Origin: Leucaena leucocephala
Lineage: Eukaryota; Streptophyta; Magnoliopsida; Fabales; Fabaceae
NCBI GenBank assembly: GCA_037074615.1
Contig: CM073527.1
Coordinates: 28,210,848 to 28,274,847 of the forward strand
Length of the DNA: 64,000 nucleotides
Reading direction: 5' to 3'
Of the stretch, positions 10,260 to 22,057 are shown piece after piece. A model generated the notes under the pieces. The model worked only from the letters and a program-made list of their open reading frames with translations, was not told the DNA's origin and made no database searches. Both the position numbers and the translations under genes were made by a program. Every line of letters begins with the position of its first letter. The stretch's first letter is position 1.

Positions 10260-13200
10260 GATCGATGCACCTACTTTTGCGATGCCTATGGCTTGTCCAG
10301 AAGCCAGTAATAACTGGCCCATCATTTAACTTCTTCTTTCCATTCTCTCTTTCAAGTTGGGACCAGATTATTACTATAATTTGGGTCTCAATACTCACAG
10401 CCACTTGCCATGTGCCCTTTCTCCTAAATATTAATGAATTGCGTGATGTCTCTCCCTTTCTATTTCTCTCTTCATAAACTCAACCATCATTAATTTATTT
10501 TTCTGCTACTCATTTTACTTGGGTTTTATATATGTTGTTAGCTGGTCCTCACAATTGCCCCCTTTATGTTGGGTTTTGGTTCTTTATTCTTCTTGGGACT
10601 GACTTGCCACTGTCAATAGGTCAAGAGCCCCCACTTGATGATTTGAGAAACCTGAATTGATTTAGTATCCATCGGCTGCTAGGCTATTGGCGATAATTAG
10701 TAAGTTGAAATTCTAATTTGTTCCTGAAAGACGTTGGCCGCTAAAGAATATTTATTGAAAATGAAATCAAGTGGCTCAAATATTCCTATAACTTCGAGGG
10801 GAAGGATTATGCTTATTTTTCAATTTCGCTGTTATGAGGCAGCCAGACCAGAGGGAGACCATAGTCATGTGGTTCGAGGTTATTTAATAGCAAAGAACAT
10901 TGGGAACACAAATATTAATACATATGCTACAAGGGAGATATATCACATAGTTTATGTGGTCTGCCTAAATCCATGTGTACCTGTTCATTCAACCCTCCCA
11001 ATCTTCCCATTCCCAGCTCTGAAATTATCCTGAGCTTCCCTCTGTTGAAAACAATCATCAGGACGATTCTTATACAATCTAATTCGAAACAGGAGATAAA
11101 TACTCGGCATTGTGGAATAAGAACAAGAACTTAGGCTTGCCGTCATATGCCCTCAAAAATTAATAATGAGGCTGCTGCTAGATCTAGCTGTGATCATCTG
11201 AGACTATTACCATACATACATACATATGTATATAAAATTGATCAATTGTCGTTTGTCAACCCATAACTTCAGGAAGAAGCACGTGAACTTCAAAAAGTAT
11301 AGCGAAATCGAGCTATATATCTTCCTTCTCTCTTCCAGGCATGACATTATATAAGCTTCCCATCATTAATGCTGAACCTTCTTGAACTTCAACTAATCTC
11401 GTTTAAAAGGCTGAAACTGCCTAGAACCTCAAGTTCATGTAATAATAATATCATAAGCAAGCACCCAATACCCATATACAACGTTGGCAGTCAAGTACAA
11501 TGCAACGCCAGAGGTAATTTCGTAAAGCCGGGTTTAAATATTACTTACAAAACCGTGTTCATGAACATTGATGCATTGGATCTGAAACCCAACCCAGCTC
11601 TTCTATCCAATGAAGAGAATATCACAGCTGTGGTGTGGAAAATGGTTGACTTTGTTCCAAAAACAATCCAATGTATATATATAACATGCATATCTTTCGT
11701 AACTAATTCAATTTTTAAATCTGATTTTACAGTTAAAAGATACAATGCTCGTGTTGCATATCACTTCTTTCGTCCAAAAAATAAAAAAATAAATGTTCAA
11801 AATAAATCTAAACGGCCCAAAGAAGACGTTCATACGGTACAAATGTGTGAGCTGGATTATTTTGTCGCGTATTTCTTTAATTCTTATACAGCGTCGCGTA
11901 TTTCTTTAATTCTTATACAGCGACTGAGTCTAATTAGGGCAAAGGAGGCTCGATTAAACTTACGGGCCAGATTGATTGAAACTGACAGTAGTGAGTTGAT
12001 ATAATAATTTTTTTTATATAATTTTTTTTAAAAGAATGTTGTTAGATTTATCTACAAACAATCTCATTTTCTCTTAAGTAATATCAATATTATTTTACTT
12101 GATATTGATATTGTATAAAAAAAAAAGAATATTTCGCTCTACCTACAAAGCAATTGCTTTTGGTCAATGATGAAAATTGTTAGGATATAAAGCTTTGTGC
12201 TTGAGATGAAAATTCAGGCTCTACCCTTCGGACCTTGGGTTCATCTACTTCTACGTTATCAGTGGTGATCCTGGTAGTGGAGGGAGACGGAGTAGACAAT
12301 GCACTTGGGAAAGAAAAAAGTGGACCCATGTCAACACTAAAACAAGTGCCACCTAGCCTATTTGCTAAAACAAACTAGACTATTTGCTGCCATGTACGCA
12401 CATGGCCATGCCCAGTTGGGAAACAAGGTTTTCGAAAGTTATCCCAAGTTACCAACCATTGGCCTCCCTGAATATGATCGAGAGAAATAATGTCGCGGCT
12501 ACTCTATTCAAAAACTGAGCAAAGTCAGAAATCTTCTTGCCAAAGGCTAGAAGATTATCTAACACGTGCACAAGAATAAAAAGACTAATGAATACGCTAC
12601 TTAGCTCATCAGAACTACTCACGATAATGCTAATAACTGTATTATATTCACAGATCCTCCTCCTGACTATCGATTGAGGCTAATAAACAGAATGCTTCAT
12701 TTGCTTTGTTTTGTGATCTTGTATTGCTTTGCATAGCCTTTTTCTAAAAAAAACAAAGGACAATTCAAAAGACCAAATGCATATTTAAATATAATAATTA
12801 ACAGGCATCCGATAGACGCTTGACCCTGAATTATAATATCTCACGCAGCGAATGCTCAGATTGCAAAAGGAAAAAAAAAAAAGACACGGCTTCACATAAC
12901 ATTTGCAGGTTCAAAACACTGCTTGCTCCTTGAGGATTGAGAGAATGGAAACAATAGAGGCCATGCCAAGACAAGTTGCTTGTTCCAATAATTTTGGTGG
13001 CTCAACCGATTGATAAAGAGTATCGAACAGAGAGGTAGTAATAACGAATGCTGTGGTGCGGACCACTGTCTTGCAGTGCAGGACAAGTTAGAATGGTTTC
13101 CAAATCACTATAACACACTTCAACTTACTTGATTTTAAACATCAAAACAGAGCTAAAGATGCTACTCTGCCTCACTCAGAATGCCAAGAAAGAAACACAA

Positions 13201-14247
13201 AACACAGCACCAGCGCAAAAACATCAACATGAAAGAGTAAAGGATACACTATTCAGGTTGATAAATATGTAGGTCTAACAAATAAACATCATAAATAACA
13301 GTGTAACCCGACAAGGGTTAAAAAGTACACATTTAGAGGGAAGTAAGCAATTCTTGCTGATGCGTGCAATTTAGCATCAGCGGACATCACCCCATCTTTT
13401 AAGTAACAGGATACGCCAATTCATAACATACACCAAAAGGCCCAGAATGATGAATGACTGCTGCTCATTTTCATATCAATGTAGAAAACAGCAAGCAACA
13501 ACATAAATATCCCTCCAAGTCAGAGTATGAAAGCCATCGGAATCCTTCAACTAAAATTTTGGATGAGACCCTAAATGCAACACAATCTAACCCGTTGCTT
13601 CATAGAAGAAATTTTAGCATAATAATCCACCTATCTTATCTCATGTTGTTGCCACATCTAGGACCAATTTATACAAGTGTTTCACACGCAAAATCTTCAA
13701 TTCTATATATCATTCTGAAAACCTATGAAAGTGAAACGACTAAAAGCAGGAGTATTCAGCGATTATGCTAGAACAACAAAGGTAATTCAATGCATGATCA
13801 GAAACAGCTATGCCGCAACATATCTCGTGCCTTCTGTCCGTAATGTCATAAGTGTGACAAAAAGTCATACTCCGTCGAATGACAAATTAGTCTAAGAAAC
13901 AACATGGCATGCATAATAAAACCATAATCGGTTTCCAGTTGTGTCATTTTTTGAGTGAATCCAATTGCGTCATTTATGTAGGAACAAATCGGGCATGAGA
14001 AGGTAAGGGATCCACACAATGAAGTTTACTTGAAACTGAAAAACCAAAACAAAATAATAGCTCGGTAAAATTTTAATGGAGAATTAAAATTGAAAATCGC
14101 AAGTACTGCAAGTTTCGTAATTTATAGATGAAAATCCTCTCGAACATTCCACATATTATCAAACACAATTTAAAATAATGTCTGGAAATCAGTCTAATGA
14201 TGAATAGAAAATGTAATCGAGGGACGAGATTCGCTTCACAATTTCGC
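10260..14247. other. Intergenic region SDR to ubiquitin-RPS27a
   Basis: About 4 kb without a supported gene. A 211-codon open frame at 11369-12004 is interrupted in style by a 29-bp tandem duplication (not a multiple of three) and has no recognisable domain, so it is not called. The 3'UTR of the minus-strand ubiquitin-RPS27a gene lies just left of 14248. Short frames near 12892-13086 and 13454-13771 are also unremarkable. Confidence 0.5.
11865..11922. repeat. 29-bp perfect tandem duplication
   Basis: Two identical adjacent 29-bp units start TCGCGTATTTC and end TATACAGCG. A recent local duplication is likely. The unit length is not divisible by three, which argues against the surrounding long open frame being a protein-coding gene. 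Confidence 0.9.
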
Positions 14248-14718
14248 TCAGTCACCGCCGGCTTTCTGGTAAACATAGGTGAGGCCGCACTTACCACAAT
14301 AGTGCCTATCAGCGTGATTGGCCATAAAGGTGCCAGCTCCGCATTCAGCATTCGGGCAGTCCTTCCTCAGCCTCTGAACCTTCCCAGAATCATCGACTTT
14401 ATAAAACTGTAGGACAGCGAGCTTCACCTTCTTCTTCTTGTGCTTAATTTTCTTGGGCTTTGTGTAAGTCTTCTTCTTACGCTTCTTGGCACCACCACGG
14501 AGGCGAAGAACAAGGTGGAGGGTGGATTCTTTCTGGATATTGTAGTCAGCAAGGGTTCGTCCATCCTCGAGTTGCTTGCCAGCGAAGATGAGGCGTTGTT
14601 GGTCAGGAGGAATGCCTTCCTTGTCTTGGATCTTAGCCTTCACATTATCGATTGTGTCTGACGACTCAACCTCTAAGGTTATCGTCTTACCTGTAAGGGT
14701 TTTCACAAAGATCTGCAT
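14248..14718 (-). CDS. RPS27A: Ubiquitin-40S ribosomal protein S27a (eS31) fusion
   Basis: A single intronless exon of 156 codons. Residues 1-76 are ubiquitin (MQIFVKTLTGKTITLEVESS to LVLRLRGG) with all seven lysines. Residues 77-156 are eS31: a basic linker AKKRKKKTYTKPKKIKHKKK, then a C4 zinc ribbon (CPNAECGAG and YCGKCGLTY). Deubiquitinases cut after GG, releasing ubiquitin and a small-subunit ribosomal protein. The length is standard for plants. A telo-box lies about 100 bp upstream, as expected for a ribosomal protein gene. The gene is intact, and its pairing with the PP2C fits Arabidopsis At3g62250/At3g62260. Confidence 0.98.
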   Translation of the reverse strand: MQIFVKTLTGKTITLEVESSDTIDNVKAKIQDKEGIPPDQQRLIFAGKQLEDGRTLADYNIQKESTLHLVLRLRGGAKKRKKKTYTKPKKIKHKKKKVKLAVLQFYKVDDSGKVQRLRKDCPNAECGAGTFMANHADRHYCGKCGLTYVYQKAGGD

Positions 14719-14814
14719 CTTCAGATGCAGATAGGGATGCCTGTCAGATGTGTGGGATCTTGCTCTCTGGGCTTCGGCGAGGGTAGGAGGAAGGGATGAA
14801 GGGGACTGTGATTT

Positions 14815-14824
14815 TTAGGGTTTT
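14815..14824 (-). promoter_or_regulatory. Telo-box (AAACCCTAA) upstream of ubiquitin-RPS27a
   Basis: The plus strand reads TTAGGGTTTT, which is AAAACCCTAA in the gene's orientation, about 100 bp before the ATG. Telo-boxes are typical of plant ribosomal protein and translation genes expressed in dividing cells. Confidence 0.6.
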
Positions 14825-15683
14825 GTTGCGGGGTGAGAACGTGGGGGCGTTTGCTTTTTTGTTTTTTATTATAAAATTTTTAAAAAAAAAATTGTGTTCA
14901 ACCACAGATAAAATATTTTTTTTTCTTCCTTAACTATATTAATATTAAATAGAATAAATTATTTATTATTTTATATATAAATTTAAATATTTAAAAATTA
15001 AAATATTTTAATTAAATATTATAAATAAAATTATAATAAAATAATATTTCTAAAAAATTAATTAGAACTATAACTCTTTAAAAATTAATTTTAAATAATT
15101 ATATATGTTATCCTTTCAACTGCTTGAAGCCATGAGTACGTTGGGACATTTGCTGTGATTACGTAATAGTCCCTGTGACTATAGGCTTCTTTTTGGTAAT
15201 ACCTATGTCTGGGCCACGTTTTTTGTAAAAAAAATAAAAATAGATGGTCCAAATAGAGTTAGGCCTCGTAATGTGAGGAGTTGAGAGGTGGCTCATTATC
15301 ATATATATTGCTAAAAACAAATTGTTCGTAAAATAATAAATATGAATAGTAAGTATTAGTGAGTAGAAATTTTGGCCTAAAAAATATTGTTACAACAAAA
15401 AACATATGAAAATATTATAGATATTACATAGAATATACAAAACACGTTAAGTTTTGGGAAAGAACAAGCACAAAGTCTTTCGTCCCAAAAAAATTTGTAT
15501 TGGTCCCCCGCCTTACCTACCCTGCGAGGGAGAGGATCCCGGTTCTCGCTCAGCGACTAACGACGCAAGGGAGCAACCCCCCTCACATATTCTACTGTGC
15601 TTTATTTTCCCTCAGCAGAGCATGGAGGAGCAAAACTGTCCCAAGCACACGATTTAGGACTCGAAGGATAGAAAGGGCCCGAT
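14825..15683. other. Intergenic region between RPS27a and TRM13 pseudogene
   Basis: AT-rich promoter-side DNA of the minus-strand ubiquitin gene, followed from about 15490 by the GC-richer former leader of the TRM13-like pseudogene. Frames at 15454-15657 are not similar to anything recognised. Confidence 0.45.
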
Positions 15684-16215
15684 ATGGATCAGCGCTGCAG
15701 TTTCTGGCTCCCTCAGAAAAGCAGATTTTGTGCAAACTCGCGTCTCAAAGATTCCTTGTGAGTTTGATCTCTCTGTTTTTGTTTTCTGTTTCTGGAACTT
15801 CATTCGGCTTCTCAAATTCTCGTGCATTCCTACTTAGATTCTGCTGCAATCGCAACTCAAGGTCCGAAGGCCAGCGGATTCCTTGCTGCATAGATCATTC
15901 CCCATAAGATATCTACAACTTCTTCCGTGCAAGGTGATGTAACAAACATCTGCCATCTCTCTAGTTCTGCTTTTGTATCTCTATATCTCATCGTCTCTTC
16001 CTCGCTCCTTTTCTCATTTGATAGCTCAGTACTTAAACAAGACGTGAAGGACATTTTAAGCGATGCCCAATGCTGAAACAAGTTCAATCGCTGATTCTCC
16101 AACCTCTTTATCCAAAGGGCATTAACGCTGGCAATGAAGACGAGGAAACGTGAAGAGTTCGTGAATCAATATTTTGGATAACATTTCTTCAGAAATGGAG
16201 AGCGATGTTGTTCAT
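15684..16215 (+). pseudogene. TRM13-like tRNA 2'-O-methyltransferase pseudogene (N-terminal remnant)
   Basis: The first exon (15684-15757) encodes a TRM13-type CCCH finger start: MDQRCSFWLPQKSRFCANSR then LKDS, with a normal GTGAG donor. The second (from 15838) joins in phase and reads LFCCNRNSRSEGQRIPCCID, but the expected FCGNH has become FCCNR, losing the zinc-ligand histidine, and TAA follows at 15905-15907. Further fragments, GHFKRCPMLKQVQSL, PLYPKGINAGNEDEE and NISSEMESDV, match the family's CHHC finger and the following region. They are separated by a one-base frameshift near 16043 and by stops (TGA after DEET). The methyltransferase domain is absent. Intact relatives methylate the 2'-O of nucleotide 4 in tRNAs. 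Introns are kept, so this is a decayed DNA-level copy, not a retrocopy. Confidence 0.8.
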
Positions 16216-16813
16216 AATATATACACACAAACATTATGAATTCCATGCAGTCTAACTCAACCCGTATAAAATGTTTTGAAGTGAAGATTGAAGTGGCCAA
16301 TAAAAACTTTATGAAGTTAAATGAGATTGAACCCCCCAGGCCTGCCAAATTTCAGAACCCCCTAATCCGTTTCCCCAAAATACCCCCAACTTCTTGACCA
16401 ACTCCATGCTTTGTTTATTCTCTACAATTCCTTTAGCCTAGAAAACAAGTTTAAATAAGTTATTATTTTTATGATCCTTTAACATAAGGTTTCAGTAAGA
16501 ATACAATAGCGTTGGCTCAAAAAGAGTAAGGATAGAATAGTTGGTGACTGTTTTATTTTTCATTTGGGTTAACAAAGGTTCTTTATTACCAATTCGCGTT
16601 TAAGAAAAGTAGTGACAAGAAAAATGCTAGAACGGCAGCACCTGTCACCGCCTTCCCCGGGCCCAAAACAGCCAGCATCTTTCGGTGGTATGAGAAACCT
16701 CCACATCACCACATATATTCGGTTGAAACTTGAAAGAATATAATAAATTCGAATATATAAACCGGCCAACCGGGTACCAACATTATATGTACAACACAGT
16801 GATCGATATGAGT
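16216..16813. other. Gap between TRM13 pseudogene and ATG8 3' end
   Basis: Further decayed TRM13 sequence may extend to about 16340. The 3'UTR of the minus-strand ATG8 gene should occupy the right part. No other feature is seen. Confidence 0.4.
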
Positions 16814-18228
16814 CTAATGTGCACAATCTACATTATGTACTGAACCAAATGTTTTCTCCGTGGAATAATACATGTAAAGAAATCCATCCTCATCCTTGAA
16901 TGATTCATAGACAGAGTTCATCAAACTAGCTGCAACACCACAGATGCAACAAATTAGAGCACCGTAGGCGGAAAGCAAATGGGATTTAATCGCGACTTAC
17001 CGGTTTGAGGTAAGGTATTTTTCACAAATACAAAGAGTGCTTTTCCTGGGTTCAGATGAAGTCTGCAACTCAAAACATGAATGAAATGCCCGAAGGACAT
17101 GTCTCGAGGAACAAGGAATCTATCACGATGACAAAACGAGAATAACCATCAGAGATATGGGAAACAGAGTTGCGAAATCTGAACCACAGAAGAATTTCAA
17201 ATGTTCATTGCCAACCAAAATGTTATTTCTATCCTTATTCTTCCTCTTCTCCTCTTGTTTTTATTTTTCATACAAGGCTAGTGCATCAAGCCATTCAGAA
17301 AAACAGATAGGGTAATATGAGAATCATGCTCTTTTGCATGTGTCCATTCTTAGAGCACAACAGATTGTTGCATTCAAAGGGAAAAGGAGGAACATAGTGT
17401 GCGTGATAATCTATCTAATTGATGCAAGAATTTGCTTCTCTCAATATATGGTCATAGGTAACAAAAATCAACGTTTCTCTTATCTGCTTTGTCATATTGT
17501 TTGAAGGGCAATCTATGGCAAGTAGACTAGCCAAACCCAGACTATGTATGTTCTCGATGATTCAAGGGGAAAAACATTATGCAAAGGCACCTGAACTCTA
17601 TTATTAGCCAAACAAAAATAGAATAAAAAATGTAAAGTAGATGGCTGGCCCTTAAGTCGATAAATTTACGAATTCCCAATATTTAAAGAGAATTTTACTG
17701 AACCAATACTGGTCTTACTTTCTTTTTTCCAATTCAGGAAGGTCGCTGTTCGAATATCTTTCGACGATCACCTGAAAGATAACAGCATGCAGGATGAATC
17801 AGGTGCTGTCAATGGTGACTATAATAGCGTGTTAATCTATTATCAAATACGAATGATCAACTCAGCTCTCAATAAACAACGGTTAAACTCACATAGGAAG
17901 CCGAAAAGGATTTATGAAAGGGTAGCGAGGAAAGTGAACTTAATTAGAAACTCTGGGAAAAGCCTATAGCGAATAAGAAATTTGTTAAATTTCATGTCTA
18001 CCTTCTACAAATCATCACCGGAATAATAAAGAGGATGAGGACCTCACCGGTACTCGGTCGGGATATTTGGCTACAATATCTCTCGATTCTTCAAGTCTTT
18101 GCTCTGCAAGTAAATCAAAGCGCATATAGTCACAAAAGAACAAATTAACCCTTATAAATTTGCCTAAACGGTCAAGTATTGCTCTTACCAAAGGGAAACT
18201 CATCCTTAAACTTGGAGCTGCCTCCCAT
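16814..18228 (-). CDS. ATG8: Autophagy-related protein 8 (ATG8i/h-like, clade II)
   Basis: Five exons on the minus strand: 18228-18189, 18103-18048, 17771-17719, 17119-17001 and 16929-16814, all GT-AG and in phase, giving 127 residues. Landmarks in order are MGGSSKFKDEFPFEQRLEES, AKYPDRVPVIVERYSNSDLP, KFLVPRDMSFGHFIHVLSCR, HLNPGKALFVFVKNTLPQTA, SVYESFKDEDGFLYMYYS and TEKTFG. The fold is the ubiquitin-like ATG8 type; the C-terminal glycine is lipidated to phosphatidylethanolamine on autophagosomes. HFIHVLSCRLHLNPGKAL and NTLPQTASLM are typical of the ATG8h/i clade. Unlike Arabidopsis ATG8h/i, which end at the glycine, this protein carries nine more residues (SVHNVDCAH) before TAG, so ATG4 cleavage would be needed. 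No lesion is seen. Confidence 0.93.
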
Positions 18229-18362
18229 GCCCGCCTTCCTGCTTCTGCAAGTTCGTCTAAACTGACACGTCACTCGAACTCTAGAAGGCGTGAGTATCTA
18301 TATCTCGTACGCATAAGAATGAATATAAATTATAAAATAAATGAGGAATAGGAATTCATTAA

Positions 18363-18367
18363 GCGGG

Positions 18368-18410
<43 letters not shown>

Positions 18411-18435
18411 GCGTGTTCGATCCACGCTCACCGCA
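18363..18435 (+). tRNA. tRNA-Phe (GAA)
   Basis: A 73-nt cloverleaf without intron. The acceptor stem GCGGGGA pairs with TCACCGC (G-T tolerated) before discriminator A. The A-box is TAGCTCAGTTGGGAGAG, the anticodon GAA lies at 18396-18398 in CTGAAGA, and the B-box is GTTCGATCC. A T-run downstream (TTTTT near 18455) can end Pol III transcription. CCA is not encoded, as expected for a eukaryote. Confidence 0.97.
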
Positions 18436-19027
18436 ATGTTAGTTTCTCTCAATTTTTATTGTAATGTGGGCTAGCCCAGTAAGAAAATAAATCCCAGACT
18501 TTGGGCCTATGGCTGAAGCCCATTATTTTCCTGACCGCCTATTTTCATTTTTCCGGTCAAATAAAATATTTCTGTTCCATCCATTATCCGGTTCAACTAG
18601 TGAAGGAATGAGACATATAATCATTTAAAATGTATTCAATCCTTAAAAAATACTATTTTATTATGATTTCAGTCACGACACTTTAGGAGATATCCTAACT
18701 CTTAGGTAATTTAATTTTTTTAAAAAAATTTTGTACTAACAAAAAAGAAATATTTCCGTTCCTTTATCCCAAAAACAAAAAATTTCCGTTCAAGCCCAAT
18801 TCTTTGGAGCTGAGGCTCTTTCGTTGTCTGAGTCATTAGGTTCGGGTCGAATTTGGCCTCTGTTCGGGTCAGCGCAGGTCGAGAATCCAACGTCAGGCGA
18901 ACAGAGGCCTCGGAAGTCAGCTCTGTGAAGGGGGAAAAAGAGTTGAATTCACTCTATAGATATAGAAGACTGGAAAGTTAAGTAACAGCATGGAAGCGAA
19001 TACTACCCCTACCATCATGGAAGCGAA
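18436..19027. other. Gap between tRNA-Phe and WDR6 pseudogene
   Basis: The AT-rich part is followed from about 18800 by GC-richer sequence that may be the former leader of the WDR6-like pseudogene. No tRNA or ORF of note is seen. Confidence 0.4.
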
Positions 19028-22000
19028 GGAGAAGTTTCAGGCCTCGGTTTCTTCACCTTCCTTTTCATTTCTCTTCTCTTCCTCTTCTTCTTTCTGGTAT
19101 TCATTTCTGTCTCTTTGTAGCACATCTGTTAACTTTATCTGAAGCTCACGGCTTTATACTTACTAGTTACCTAACAACAGGAATGGGTTCCGAAATTCTG
19201 ACGTACAACTTGGAACCGGAAAAGATGAAAAGGTCGTTAACAGTGTTCGATGGCATTCGCGTGCATGGATTTGAGTCTGCTGTCATGAGTAGCACACAAG
19301 AGACATCGGCTATAAAGTTTGCCACTAAAATTGCTGTTTATGGGGAACGAAGAGTTAAAGTATATAACTTCTCCGTTGATATTGTCTCGGGATACCCTAA
19401 TAAATCAGGATCCCGCCCACAACTGACTCTGCTTCATACGTTGCCCAAGTTTAGTCATTGGGTTTTGGATGTTTGCTTCCTGAAGGTATTTTGTTTCCTT
19501 CCCTCCCAGATTTTTTGTACTTGTTTGGAGAATAATTACGGTTTATATGTTTTGGTTTGCTGTTGATGGTAGGGCTACTTAACTCATCCCAATGAGGAAA
19601 GCCATTTTCTTGCGGCCATAGGATGTAGCGATAATTCAGTTCATATCTGGGACACCTTGAAGTCGGTTACGGTTCTTAAAATTCAATCTCCAGGTTAGTG
19701 ACTGCAAACGACAAGGAACGAATCATCTTAACTTCCATTTGAAAAAAATATCAGGACGAGGTGCTTCATAAAGTTTACTTGGTGGTTCGGTGGTGAACTT
19801 CCATACCCACTTTATTTTAAAACTTATTGCATGGTTGTTTGTAATCATGATAATGTGTTGTATTTCTGCACAGAATTGCGTTTTTCTGGTTCATTATTGG
19901 TTCATTATTGATCGCTTTGCTTATGATCTACCTTTTATCATTCAAACACAGTACGGAGCCTTCTATACTCAATGCGATTGTGGGGTGACAATCTTGAAGT
20001 TCTCCGTATTGCATCTGGTACTATATATAATGATGTAAGAAAACCGCAATGGTATTCATCATTCTTAACTCCTAAGATTTGCAAATGCGCTGATCTGTCA
20101 TCTGTTTATATGTCTAAACGTATTTTGAATAGTATTGTCTTTGGTTTCCTTCACGTACCTACTCTACTTAATTTGATTGGCTTGTCTATCTGTTAATTTT
20201 CTCCCTTTCGGTTTTTTCAAGAGTTATTTTAGTGCTATTAAACATTTGATTTTCTGAGATAATTGTTTGGAAAGTGGGCCCTAAGCATGATGCTTCTTGT
20301 TTAAGAAGTGTAGTGGACGACCAGGATCATCAGAGCAGTTCATTCTCCCATTGCTGTCAGCTGAGTAATCAACAGTGAGACTGTTCATGTATGCAAACTT
20401 GTTGGACATGAAGATTCAATCTTTCGAATAGCATGGTCTTCCTGTGGATCTAAACTGTTATCAGTCTCTGATGATCGCAGGTGTGTTAGTTGTCTAAATT
20501 TTTACTGTTGCAGTAATTTGTTGGTTGTAATGATTTGATTTTTCTTTCATTACGGTGCACGTGTCTGGGCAGTTCCTCTTAAAAGGGAAGAATTGTAAGG
20601 CCATGATCCTGTTGCCCTTGTCTTTTTTGGTCATAGTGCTCTAGTTTGGGACTGCTCCATGTTTGATTCTGTAAGCTTATTAGCGCTGCCTACTCTTTCT
20701 AAAACTTAAATGGTTAAATTTTCATCCGTATAAGTCATATGTGCGATTGTTTGCTGATAGGGTTTAACTTCCTTATAATTCATTATAACTTTCTGCAGTT
20801 GATAGTCACTGCCAGTGTGGACTGTACTTGTGGCATATGGGGAATGGATTGTGAACAGCTTCAGATTATTAGGGAGCACAGGTAAGTTGTTAACATGAGA
20901 TATTGTCTTCTGACAAATTAGTTACTAATTGCTGAATTTTTGGGATATTCTATATCTTGAATCGATTAATCATGAATGGTCATTGATTGTCCAGATTCCA
21001 TATATATTTTTTAATTGAATTTCTAAATGGGATGATCATTACCGTATGTTGTTGTGGAATTCCTGGAGCTCCGACCTTAACTTTTGTCCTAAAGATCTAA
21101 CTACATAAAGTATCGGTTGCCATTGATAAGGTTTTTAGCTCATTGAGATACGTGGGTGATGTTTGAAAGGCCTAAGAGATACAGTGATTCGGCTAGTGCA
21201 ATGCCCATAGCCCGCTATGCCCTGTCCAGCCCGCAAGAAAAATGCCCTGCCCCGGGTATCGGGCTGCAAAATACAGCCCATGTATTTTTCAGGCTGGGCA
21301 TCGGGCATAGGGGCTGCCCTGCCCTGCCCTGCCCATGAGCACTTCTTCTTTTATTTTTTTTTTATTTTTTCTCTATCTTAGAAGGGAGAATATGATAGCT
21401 ACTGGTGACTATAAGGTAATTTTAGAAATATAAATAGGTAAGTTGTATCTTTTAATATTTATAAATATACTAATTTTTTCTTTTTTTTTTAACTTTGTTA
21501 ATTATCATATGATTACATTATAAATTATAATTATTTATTTTATTTTTTTAAATGCTTTATCTTTGTCAATATTAGGGAGATTGATACAAAGTTATAATTA
21601 CAAACTATTTAGATTTCAAAGCTTATTTTTTATATGCAATAGATCTCAAAATTTTAATTATTATCTTTGTTCTCTTATTCTTAGTGAATTATAGATATTA
21701 TTTAACTCTTAAAGACATATGAATATGATATTATTTTAGAAATTCATAATTACATATTTTTTCACAACATGAGCATGATATTACGACTTGGGCATGCCCA
21801 GCCCGCCCATGCCTAACCCGCTCATGCCCTGCCTAAAATTGTTAGGGCTTTTACCGGGCAGGGCCGGACACCAGACTGCAAAATGTAACCCATGTATTTT
21901 TTGGGTAGGATACTGGGCAGTGGGACTACCCTGCCCAATCCTATCTAACTCTGCCCATGCACATCTCTAGTGCATAGGAAGGGGCATATGTTGATGTTTG

Positions 22001-22057
22001 TACTGTCCAAACACTTCACTCATAATTACTGCTGGGTCTGATGCTGCTTCGCACGGA
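19028..22057 (+). pseudogene. WDR6/Trm734-like WD40 protein pseudogene
   Basis: Former exons are readable in order: about 19028-19096 (FLHLP region, one-base deletion), 19181-19485 (GSEILTYNLE, VFDGIRVHGF, AVYGERRVKVYNF, LPKFSHWVLDVCFLK), 19573-19693 (AAIGCSDNSVHIWDT), 19952-20034 (LLYSMRLWGDNLEVLRIASG), 20259-20480 (IIVWKVGP; TGA after SNQQ, then a frame change to KLVGHEDSIFRIAW and SVSDDR), 20556 onward (ARVWAVPL then a stop; FGHSALVWDC), 20799-20881 (LIVTASVDCTCGIWGMD) and 21978-22057 (CLYCPNTSLIITAGSDAA with an in-frame TGA). One acceptor reads GG instead of AG (20554-20555). The C-terminal two-thirds of the roughly 1,300-residue protein is missing. Intact WDR6/Trm734 partners Trm7/FTSJ1 in 2'-O-methylating the tRNA anticodon loop. 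The kept introns mean a decayed genomic copy. Confidence 0.85.
21194..21969. mobile_element. hAT-like non-autonomous element, copy 1 (within a WDR6 pseudogene intron)
   Basis: About 776 bp bounded by TAGTGCAATGCCC at the left and CATGCACATCTCTA at the right, an imperfect inverted pair. Subterminal clusters of GCCC/GGGC words (GCCCATAGCCCGC; GGGCATAGGGGCTGCCC) flank an AT-rich core. The core closely matches copy 2 (22915-23683), for example TCTATCTTAGAA, AAGGTAATTTTAGAAATATA and TGATACAAAGTTATAATTAC. No transposase frame is present. A clear 8-bp target duplication is not visible here. Confidence 0.6.

Noticed and set aside
10734..11033. 99-codon plus-strand open frame
   Set aside because: No domain, no conserved neighbours and no splice partners. 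It could not be supported.
11369..12004. 211-codon plus-strand open frame
   Set aside because: No recognisable domain. It contains a 29-bp tandem duplication that shifts reading frame without breaking the ORF, and codon use is like the surrounding AT-rich DNA.
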